Assembly: GCF_036711975.1 (NCBI RefSeq)
Contig: NC_091967.1
Span: forward strand, 13,268,001-13,332,000
Direction of reading: 5' to 3'
DNA: 64,000 nucleotides
Origin: Onthophagus taurus
Taxonomy: Eukaryota; Arthropoda; Insecta; Coleoptera; Scarabaeidae
Part shown: one piece after another, positions 38,601-48,889 of the stretch
How positions within the stretch are numbered: the first letter of the stretch is position 1
Layout: the number at the start of each line of letters is the position of its first letter
Notes under the pieces: generated by a model
The model's database searches: none
Seen by the model: only the letters and a program-made list of their open reading frames with translations
What the model was told of the DNA's origin: nothing
Translations under genes and position numbers: made by a program

Positions 38601-41600
38601 TTGATGAACGAATTCGGAATTGGATATAAAAAGGATGAGATTCATCTAAAGGTCGTTCTACTACAAAATGAAATATCTATTTTTCTTATGTGAATAGAAC
38701 ATGTGAGTAATAAAACAGTTTGTGAGAGCCATACCCAAAGATGGATAAATTCCTAATCTGTCAGAAGAAAAGATAGTCATCATTTCTCTCATCATTTTCC
38801 TCAGCCTTTATTTGTGAATACTTTACTTACTTATTATTATTTTCTTGTATCATTTATTGATTTTGTGAAGCATCTTCTCCGATTTATCAACTGCTTCCAA
38901 GTCAATATTCTATGCTATAATAGCTTAAAGTTAAGTAATATTACCATCAGTAATCATTTACAATGAGTTAAAATGAAAACTATTCGAAATTTGCAAATAT
39001 TTTGTTACATCGGAGTCCGCAACATCATTATTGAGGAATATTGATTTTCTAAAAAAAACAAAAAAATAGGTCTTCACGGCTGAGTTGGGTGAATTCGTCA
39101 GAACGAATTTGGGACAAATCGGTACCGCCCTTTAGAGACTATGATCCGTAAACCAATAATCGACTTGTAATGGCGCAGTAATATATTGGTACTATTCTGC
39201 AGTTGACAACATTATGGAGACACATCGAAATTGACTGATGAGTTAATATTTTTAATAAATACTATTTAAGCACATTTGAAAACTTAACCAATACCACCAA
39301 ATCATCTTTAGGGATATGTATTTGATAGAAATTTGAAATTTAGTGTCTATGTATCACAAAACTGGCATTTAATGACATTAAATATAACTTCAACAACCTC
39401 AGGTCCAGTTAAAGGAAAGCATTATTCAACATAGTTAGGTAAGCATTACTCAACACAAATAAATCTCACCATACTCAAACTCTTATTCAGTATCTGCTGA
39501 TCTTGACCTTACCCATATTGATCATAAAAGGGGAATATTAAAGAATTTAAATAAATATAAAAGCTTTCATCTTATCTATTTGTTTCTAGATAATATAATT
39601 TACCAACATACACAAAATATTTTCTAAAAGATAATATGGTGGAGGCGCCGGTATTTTCCTATAATTATAAAAAACTGTTATTTTAACGTCAATTTTAATT
39701 AATCCAAATAACAATCACAAAAAGTCTTTGTTTCTCTGATGGCAGGTATCCATCAAAAGGTATTATTCTATAAATAAATCATCCTTCCCACTACCCACGC
39801 GAAAGGCGCGTCAAGAAAAGCCACAAAAAGCCCCAAAAATTTATTCTTTGGTTTCGCCCTCGCATGTTATTCGAATAACATGGATTAAGCCGAAAGAAAT
39901 ACTAAAAATGGAACAAGAGAGAGAGAAAAGGCGTTTCGTATAAGAATTGAATACGAGAACGTCTCGTACCTTTTGTAGTCCGCACTTTTGTAATCTAACT
40001 TAAATCTTTACGTCGAGTCGGAGTCGTGTTTAGGTCATGGCCTTTTTTACCCGCACTATTTACATAATTAAGTAGTCTAACAGAAATGTATAATTTTATA
40101 TACATACTCGTTTTACATACAATTTACAAATTTATGTGACGTATCTATTAAACGTATTCATTTACACCTAGTGTAAAACACTCCAAATGAATCTACAATA
40201 TTTATTATTTTAATAAATCTGAAAATCACACCCTGATGAATGGGTTTTAATAAATCGATCGAACCATCCTGACATGTGCGAACGAACCGAACGGATAGAT
40301 TACCAGCCAAAAATACAAAAAAGGCTATTATTTGAAACTGTCGTGCTCAAAAGTTTCTATTTTCTGTATTTATATAAAAAAGAACCTACGGTGGATGAGG
40401 AAAATCCGGGTAATCCACAATCTATTTTCCAGTTACGTAACGAATCTTAATTAAAGTCGACATGTCGTCCGGTAACGTCACAACCAATTCAGTAATTAAT
40501 TATGCGAAATGAAAGGAAATTATTAAAGCCGTGAGCCGGAATTTCGCACGAGCGTTGATCCAATTAGTGGTAATATCGTATTTTCCCAGTTTGGTGGTCG
40601 AACGTAGAAACTGTGAATCGCAATTCGAAAATGTTATGCATTATTTCAACGGCAACAATTGAAATTTGAAATGAAATTTTGGATTTGATGATCGCAACTA
40701 CGGTAATTGTTTTTTTGTTAAAGAAAGGAAATTGATCAACACGTTTAATTGCTTTGTGAATGCATTAAAGTTAAAGCGTTTTAGTTATTTTTGATCGCTA
40801 TCCGACTTTTCACCTTGCGTGTATAAATAAAAATTAATATTTAATACACTAAAACAGCTATTACGTTTACATACTGTAAACAAACTATTAACATGTTCAA
40901 TTATTGGTAAATCGAAAACTAATGATACAGTAATATCTTGTACCGAATCGCGGATATTTAACGATGTTTACGTTTCATTAGCCAGAGTGTTCCTGTTTAC
41001 AACCGAATGTACATAATAAACTTTTTACACTTTACACTTTAGATAACATCTCAAAACATCATAATAACTTGGCTATTATATCGAAACGTTTAAAATGTAA
41101 TTGAATTGAGTTTTGATTATTTATTTTAATAAACATCATATAAATTTGGAGTTAATGAATATTTAAAATTTAAGTTATAGAAGACTGTATTTTTAGAGAG
41201 GATATGCAATCTAGGAATCTGAGGAGTTAATAGAGCTATCTACATTAAAAAAGTTTTTTAAGTTTTTAAATGTTTTTGTATTTTGTCACTATTATCGCAA
41301 TACTTTGAGGTGGAAGAATACCGAATCCGCCGGTAAAGAAGATTTGCACTATACTTCTGCATACATGATTAAAGATTAGATTAACAAATTTCTTCCAATT
41401 CTTCACGTAAAGGACAATGCTATATGAAAGATAGAGGGAACTCTAGCCCTTCAAATAGGCAGGTATCTACAAATCGGAATCATAATTTCAGATTTAAAAA
41501 TGCTTGGAAGTTTTTCTAAAATCGATAAAAATACTCTACTATACTTCTTTTGTCTTGATTAATATCACAAATGTTTGGAAATCCTTAAAAAAGTTAGAGA

Positions 41601-43060
41601 TTTTGCAAAGGGTTACATTAATTTTCAAATTATTTCTTTGAAGATTATTAGGAATCACTACATACCTCTCTGAGTCTTCCAGAAAATTGTCCATTAGCCT
41701 CTAAAAAGTTGCTGAGCTTATTCGTTATTTAACGCAAAAATTTCATATACCTAGTAGTTATTACTTTTCGCAATAAGATCCATATTATACATACTTCTTT
41801 TTATGCCCATATTTATTACTTCTTATTTCTTTATAGTGACACCAGTATAAATTGATTTTGAACATATTGTGATCACGTTTTAGGCATACTACAATACTAG
41901 GCTATACTTGGCAAACTACTTGTGGTATGTTTGGACTTCAAGAATATACTACAATAGTGCCATAACCTCTCAAAAAGTATAAAAATGTCATTCTGGCCTC
42001 AAGTATGCACCATGGACTAGATAAATACAAGCCCGAAAATATTCCACCAAGGTTAGGGTGGACATTGTTGATGAACTCCATACAACCTATAATGCAGCTT
42101 AGAATACCAAAAGCTGACCATTATCAATATTTTATGCCTTTATGAATGTGGCAGGAATTAACTCCAAAATTAAATGTATGCTCTTAATGCTTCTACAGCA
42201 GATCAAGAATCTAAGAGGACTGCTATATACATTCATCGGTCTGTAAGAATCACTGTAGCATTTCTATCCAGTTTGATATGAACTTGGCGCACTTGTTAAG
42301 CTAGTTGAGTTTGGGAAGATTACTGGATATATTCTCCCTAATATCCTATTTAAGATATTGAATCTTCGGTTTGTTTATTTATTAATTATTAAGCACTATC
42401 TTTTTAAACTATTTAAATATGATTTTATAATTTATTAAAAAAATTACTTACTTTGGAGTTCTTACTGTAATAGGATGTCTTCTAACACCAACATTAGATC
42501 TAACAACCGTTGCAGATGGAATGGACGCGGGAACTGCATTTCTTGGCAAAGACGTAACCAATTGATGAGTACTTCTATAAGTCGGTTGATGTGGATTAAA
42601 AACTTCTGTTCTTTCCGGCGAATAATATCTCGGTTGTTCAGCGATAACAGGCATTCGTTTTCTATACGTAGACGCCCTAATCATTTGAGGTTGCCGCATT
42701 GGTTCGTAATAATACCTAAGAAAACGAAAGATAACTGTATGGATTATAACGGTTTCACATTCGGGTAAGACTAATTTTTTTAAATGAAATTACAAAAAAC
42801 GTATCGTTTACTCACTCAGGTGGCGGGGGAGCATGTAAAAAGTGATTGTAATGATTTTGTGCCACCGGCAAAGCCATCGCTTTCCGTCGATATAATTCCG
42901 TGATATCCGGATTTCCTGCTGTGATTAAATGTGGTGCCGCATCAGATAATCCTTCGCTTTCGGAATAATCACCTATATAACCTTCCATTTCATCGTAAAA
43001 GTATTGATGAGGTGGAGGTGCAGGAAGTCCTGTATATGAATAAGATCCTGGTCGAGACAT
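35603..43060 (-). CDS. Unrecognised 635-aa protein, Pro/Tyr-rich, C-terminal PDZ ligand
   Basis: Exons in transcript order: 43060-42816, 42715-42452, 37162-36808, 36753-36511, 36456-35989, 35935-35603. Phases are continuous and give 635 aa. All splice sites are GT/AG; the exon 3 donor (AAG|GTTTTT) is weak, but the 54-bp intron contains an in-frame stop. Just before the ATG the sequence is acceptor TTTTTAG then T. No signal peptide or membrane helix is seen, so it is probably cytosolic. Residues 1-170 are rich in Pro, Tyr and Arg (PPPPEYYYEPMRQ); 293-314 are charged and Gln/Lys-rich, possibly coiled; the C-terminal exon has a Cys cluster and a helical RRLEDLERFLDSC. The last residues, NSYV, fit a class I PDZ ligand (S-x-V). 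A scaffold or adaptor role is inference. I do not recognise the family. Confidence 0.8.
37163..42451 (-). other. Intron 2 of the 635-aa gene (about 5.3 kb)
   Basis: Contains a decayed repeat-encoded fragment at 38466-38693; otherwise it is AT-rich with no recognised exon. The segment 41,180-42,310 is less AT-rich and may be an old insertion; no protein motif could be read. The flanking exons join in frame, so no additional exon is required. Confidence 0.5.
38466..38693 (+). pseudogene. Fragment of a dispersed repeat-encoded protein
   Basis: A 75-codon frame includes WQQELIALVYCSDINGLMNE, then FGIGYKKDEIHL and KVVLLQNE. From memory this resembles a protein found in many copies in insect genomes, with the pattern 'vyCnDi.gLm...g..y..deWrLFIDSSKrSLKaVLLHNgN'. 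Compared with that pattern the FIDSSKRSL block is missing. It sits antisense inside an intron of the 635-aa gene, and no longer frame surrounds it, so it is a dead fragment. The parent element class is unknown to me. Confidence 0.4.
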
Positions 43061-44050
43061 ACTAAAAAGAAATCAAGTATTTTAACTTTTCCAATTTCTC
43101 TTTACATTTTAATATCCGCCAGTGTTAATTTAAAACTTCAAATGCTTTATTAAATCTACTTTTTTACATTTTCATTTGAATAGTTGAATAGCTTTTAATA
43201 ACACTGTTTTATAGAGCACAAATTTAATATGCAGCAACTAAAAAAATTGTTCTAATAAAAGTTTATCTACAAAAACTGATGTAAAAGAAAGTTACGTTAA
43301 CTTAACGGAGGTGGAAAAGATGTCTTAAAGATGCTATCATATTCTGTGACAACACAAGCTCTACAATATGTGCACCTCATTTTATAAGCGGCGTAATAAA
43401 GCGAATTATCGCACCCGTTTTATTTTTGTTCTACCTGGCGATATTAATACCAACTTCCATAAAACATGAGTACAAAGTAAAACCTTGTTATTAAAAGTGT
43501 TGAATGATTGCATGTCTGATAAGCTTCTATATTTCTAGTTAGGAAATTAAGGGAAAAGTAGAACATTGACGTAAAATTTAATTTATTGTGAAGGGTTTCT
43601 ATTTAAACACTAAACTTTCTGCAGCATAACAAAAAATGATGTGTAAATATATAAAGTTTCAGTTTTTTCATAACTTTTCCTTGAAATCCTTAAAAATATA
43701 ATATTACTTTTTTACATTTCATTTCATTTCTGATAAGTGAATCCTCAAATATTTATAAGACGACCTAGTTCGCAAACTTTCAGTATTTCTTGGGGGTAAC
43801 TCCATTACGAAGTTAGCAAAGGTCTCCCGGAAGGGTCCCCAAAGCTCATAATAGAAAAATAGCCAAGCAAGATGGGAAAGCCCTCCATGAATGACAGATG
43901 GCAAAGAATTGACAGTTGAATTAGAAAGTTTCCGGCCACTTCAGGTCACCTTTATCACATAGCATACCAATGCCGAAAGGCAAAACTTTGTACGTGTTCT
44001 TCCGGGGCCAAAGGACTTTTCTTTTCTTTAACGACTATTTTCCAACTTAC

Positions 44051-44159
44051 CTTTGAATCTTTTTTATAAGACTTGAACGCCGAATACGTTGCAAACACTA
44101 CAGGTACCTCGAGAACACAAGAAGAGAATCACAGGTTTCGCGGACATTTACGTATCACT
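44051..44159 (-). promoter_or_regulatory. Probable 5' UTR exon and start site of the 635-aa gene
   Basis: On the minus strand an initiator TCAGTG (44161-44156) precedes about 109 bases that end at a strong donor, AAAG|GTAAGT (donor at 44050). The acceptor one base before the ATG of the 635-aa gene (43061) needs exactly such an upstream noncoding exon. No TATA box was seen at the right spacing. The exon is GC-richer than its flanks. Confidence 0.5.
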
Positions 44160-46330
44160 GACAGAAATAATACTGTCTGTTGTTTGTGTGACAAATAATT
44201 TAGATCACTGAGATGGATTCGAACGCGACATGAAGGTGGATAAATTTTAATTGTTCAATCTGACACCACTGTCAAAACGAATACACAATCGTACTGTGAT
44301 CTTAATTTACTAAGCAATAAATCTACAAAAATTAGTTAAAAAAAAGTTGATTATCTTTTCCGTTCCATCTAATAAAAATGTGAGAATTATAACTGGATTC
44401 AAAAAAAAAAACAGAATTCGGTTTTACAAGTCAATTTATGTGGATTACAAAGAAACGAATCGACAATTAAATCTGCCAATCACAATACTTTTATCTCTAT
44501 AAATCGGTGAACAACAAATAAATTTTATTTCGATGGTAAAAACGTTGTATTAAAAAACGGCAATGAGTTTATTTATTTTATTTGTTTGTTGGTGGTGGAG
44601 CAATTCCTCAATGGTTAAAACATCAACATATTTCAAATTTATAACCTTTTTCGATTGATTGATAATTTCACTCTATAAATTTAAATTAAATTAAATTAAT
44701 TATGTAAATATAAATTTTTTAATTGAACATGTACCTCGACATCTATGCAGCATTTCATCAAGCGTGTCATAATCTCTAATTTGAGGCACCAAGATTAGGC
44801 TTATGGCGGAGAACATCTAAAAATTCTGAAAAGTCATCATTTAGGAAATTAAGCTCTATTGAACGTTTAGTGCACACAACAATAAAACGACGCTTATAAT
44901 TGAAGTGCTGCTATTTCTGCATCATGAATCAAGATTAATGAAACTATGATGCACTACAAACTGATACATACGTGCATGCACCGAAGAAGATTAACTTAGA
45001 CAGGATTGAAGAGAGTATTTACGGAGTGTTATTTGAACGCTGTAAAACATATGGGTGATGGGTTCTGTGTTAATTATCTCAACTCATCACATCCCGACTG
45101 CCTCCACACAGATTACTAATTGCCTCATAAAGGCATCAGTAGTTTAAAACACCGTCAATCGTTAATGTCAAAGTTGTTATCCAAACAAAATTGTCTCTCG
45201 AACTTCTGTTACTTGCTCATTGTTAGTGCTTGTGTACTCCATTAACTATGCATTAATTAACAGATTAGCAAAAAGAGGTATGTTGAATATTGGAACCATC
45301 CGGCAACTATCTAATGAATTATTCACATCTAATTAAACTATGAGTGCGTTATAACTTAGCAAGTTATCTCATATAGAAAAAAATAATCGATAGCAACAGC
45401 ATTTATCTACTGGTTAAATGCGCATATAGCGAAGGGTTAAGCAAGTACAAACACTGACACATCGCGGATGCACAATGCAAAAAAATCGTACGTGAATAAA
45501 ACAGTTCACAGAAATCGATATTTAGCGAAAACTAGAATACGTATGAAGCGAATTTAATAGTTGTGCTGTTCGTGTTGTTAAATTTGGCATAAGACTAACA
45601 ATAAGATTTATAATTTTTCCTATAGGGGATAATTGCCCATATTTTATAAAAATTTTATATCATGAATTTTTTGTCATCTATGATGTGATCTAAATGATGA
45701 TATGATAATCAAATAGTTTCCAATATTATTGTTATTACAATAAAACATGTAAATTTGATTTGTTAATATAATATAATATATAAATTCCTATAGCAAATAT
45801 AACCACAAAAATACATTTTATTAAAAAGTAATGAAATTGTTAAACAATATTCACAAAATGCAGTGAATTTGGAGAGATAAATGTTATCGTAACGATCCAT
45901 AAATTGTTGACGTATTAAAATGGGAGAAATAGTGAGGTGTACAGACAGTCGATAGCAAAAACAAATACTATCCCGTATCACAAACCGTGCAGTATGCGGG
46001 TTCTCCAAAACAGGAAACGTTTATTTATCGTCCCGTTTCATTACACAACGCGGTTTTATTCCCAAATAATTTTACCACTTTTACGTTGCAACTCTATAAA
46101 GTAGTGCGAATAAATTTCAAGAAGAAGTCGAATAACCTACTTTTCAACAGTTATATTCTTTGATGTTTATGAAACTTAAGAAACAACTTCGAAATAGGAA
46201 AACTACAAAATTCATTTCACATTAATTGTTTGAGTATTTTAAACTTTTACAATTAAAATGTTATAATAAATTTAAGTTATTATACTTTTTTGATAAGTTG
46301 GATTAATAATGTTTACAACCATATTTCTTG
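44160..46330. other. Gene-free interval
   Basis: AT-rich DNA upstream of the 635-aa gene. The minus-strand open frame at 45763-46008 has no motif. No repeat or RNA gene recognised. Confidence 0.45.
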
Positions 46331-46365
46331 ATGTCACCGGATATCGTTGTATCCGGTAGTGACAT
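46331..46365. repeat. Imperfect hairpin
   Basis: Arms ATGTCACCGGATA (46331-46343) and TATCCGGTAGTGACAT (46350-46365) pair across a 6-base loop, with a three-base bulge in the right arm. It is unusually GC-rich for this region. Confidence 0.55.
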
Positions 46366-46750
46366 ATACACACGTTCGCTTCTATAAAGAAGAGTAATTT
46401 TCATATTAGAATTCATTATTCGTGCAATATTCGACCATTGATCTAATTTGACGATTAAAGCATCATCAGCACAAATAATTATTATTAAACACGATTATAA
46501 TAGATTTTTCAATGATATTTTTTTGGAATATCATGAAATTTTATGAGGTATAACTTTATCAAAAGAGATCTGATAATTGGTATAAATATAATTTATTGTA
46601 GAAATATTAAATTTGGCAATTAGTTCTATCATTATACACAACATGTTTCAAAAATAAATTGCCAATTAAAATATCATCAAATAAAGTCTTTGTTTGATAT
46701 GCAGATTTCATATTTTCTTCAAATAAATGAATTCGTTCGATAAAAACATA

Positions 46751-47500
46751 CAACAATCCAACGCTGAATAATAATTAACATTAGACCTAGAACTACACAG
46801 TTCCAAAACTAGTGTTAGATCTAGTTTTAGTTCAATGAAAAATATACAACAATCAAACGCTGAATAACAACTAAAACTAGAGTTAACACTAGCAGTAGAA
46901 CCAACACTAGACCTAGAACTAGAATCATTCGGGTTTAGGCGTACGTCTATTAAGACGGCTAAACCCGAATGTTTCTAGTTCTAGGTCTAGTGTTAGGTCC
47001 ACTTCTAGTTCAATAAAGATATACAACAATCTACCATTAAATAACAATTAAAACTGAAACTAACACTAGCATGGGAACTAACACTAGACCTAGAACTAGA
47101 ATCATTCGGGTTTAGCCGTACGTCTCTTAAGACGGCATACAACATACAACAATCCAACGCTGAATAATAATTAACACTAGACCTAGAACTACACAGTTCC
47201 AAAACTAATGTTAGATCTAGTTTTACTTCAATGAAAAATATACAACAATCAAACGCTGAATAACAACTAAAACTAGAGCTAACACTAGCATTAGAACCAA
47301 CACTAGACCTAGATCTAGAATCATTCGGGTTTAGCCGTACGTCTATTAAGACGGCTAAACCCGAATGTTTCTAATTCTAGGTCTAGTGATAGGTCCACTT
47401 CTAGTTCAATAAAGATATACAACAATCTACCATTGAATAACAATTAAAATTAGAACTAACACTAGCGTGGGAACTAACACTAGACCTAGAACTAGAAACA
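46751..47500. repeat. Tandem pair of 'CTAGACCTAG' foldback elements (period 396 bp)
   Basis: Two head-to-tail units start with CAACAATCCAACGCTGAATA at 46751 and 47147. Each contains several short arms built from ACTAACACTAGACCTAGAAC and its complement, around a palindromic core CATTCGGGTTTAGCC ... GGCTAAACCCGAATG enclosing a TACGTCTATTAAGACG-like loop (about 46934-46971 and 47324-47366). Unit 2 is truncated at about 47500. There is no coding capacity. The dense inverted arms suggest a non-autonomous foldback/MITE family. Copies also occur near 29.2 and 54.4 kb. Confidence 0.85.
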
Positions 47501-48590
47501 TAGATTTTTAGCAAATACTTTTCGTAAATAGTAAATAAGGAAAATAATTCATAAAAGCAAGTTGTTAAAAAACTAGTAATCTTTGGAAAATTAGATAACC
47601 TTCGAAAAATTATGTGTCAACTTTGGGAGAAAAGAAAAACAAGAAAAGTTATCGAACAAAATTTAGGCAGTCTAAATATTATAGGATGTGTCAAAGCACC
47701 ATCTTAAGGATAATTAATCATTACGTTTATGATTTATCCCTAGTACTTCTTTTTTTAGATTACTTTATAATTCGGGACGATAATGATAATTAATTAATCA
47801 CGGCTATTTTAATATAAGTTAAAATTGTTATTTTTTTGCACATTAAAAAAAAGCGTTAAATCGCCAGGATTTAAACAAAATCGTGCCATGCAGTTTAATC
47901 TATTTGAATAACACAAATATGAAACAATTTCCACAGTTCCAAAGCTTTTAGTGTTATCCACAAACATTTTTAGAGATTCATGTCGCACATTGAAGAATAC
48001 TCAAAAAAAGATAATAATGTGTGTTATTGGAAACAGTGCATACTTTTATCTGACAAAGCCCGTCTGTATAATCGATATTACAGCCGCATAGGGTTTTGTG
48101 TCTCTATTTGAAACGAACTGAAAACCGTAACTGTCTACGATCTCGGAAATCTTGTTACGAGATAATTTATTTTTTATTTTCCATCACGCTATTCTGTATT
48201 ATATTAAATTTAAAAACTACAAAATCAATCTAATGTGATTATAAGCGATAATGTCAAAGCTATGGGTGATGTAAAAATATTGAAATTTCCCCTGAAAACT
48301 CCATCGTAACCCTACCGAGTCTATCGACCTAATTAAGCATTCTCAATTAAGGTCATCGACTCCTAATGACATTATGAATATAATAACACTTTGGCCTTAC
48401 TCTTCAAGAAAGGGTTAGTTATATGTCCCTTTACTTAAATAGTTACGTCAAAAAAATTATTTACTAACAATTATTTGTCATTGATTAAAAATCTTTAATT
48501 TTTTCAAAATTTCTAAATCATGATTAATGAAATTGAGTTTTTATGGAGATCTTTACTAACGTTGTTAGTGCGTCTCTTTGGTTGGGGTAG
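47501..48590. other. Gene-free interval
   Basis: AT-rich DNA between the foldback pair and the GC-rich element at 48.6 kb. Nothing recognised. Confidence 0.45.
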
Positions 48591-48596
48591 AAACCA

Positions 48597-48887
48597 GAAG
48601 CGTCGCGACGCTTCGTTCAGTCGTCGTTGAATCCTTCGGGCGTGAGGACGACGTCGGAACAAAACGACGCAAACGCTAACGCTCGTGACTTTTAAGTTAA
48701 AACTTAAAAGTTCGTCAAATTCGTTCTACAAAGCTAACATCATTTTCTGCGGTATTCTTGACGATCTTCCGGTCTTATACCGTAGTGGACAGAAACGAGT
48801 AGTTCTTAAGGACAAAGTTGACAAAAACTTTCGTGTTCAGAAAAGAATTTTAGCCATTGTTCGCATGATTACCTTCCATACTTGATG
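48597..48887 (+). promoter_or_regulatory. GC/CpG-rich promoter and 5' exon of an off-window or unrecognised gene
   Basis: A sharp GC- and CpG-rich island in very AT-rich DNA. It starts with a perfect 18-bp palindrome, GAAGCGTCGCGACGCTTC (48597-48614). An initiator TTCAGTCG follows directly (A at about 48619), then about 269 bases ending in ATG|GTAAGT (donor at 48888). The layout is that of a promoter plus a first exon whose start codon may be its last three bases. Within the exon, arms ACTTTTAAGTT (48688-48698) and AACTTAAAAGT (48701-48711) form a near-perfect hairpin. No matching downstream plus-strand exon was recognised before 64 kb, so the gene would have a very long first intron. Confidence 0.5.
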
Positions 48888-48889
48888 GT

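Noticed and set aside
42475..42768. 97-codon plus-strand open frame
   Set aside because: Antisense shadow of exon 2 of the 635-aa gene and its acceptor.
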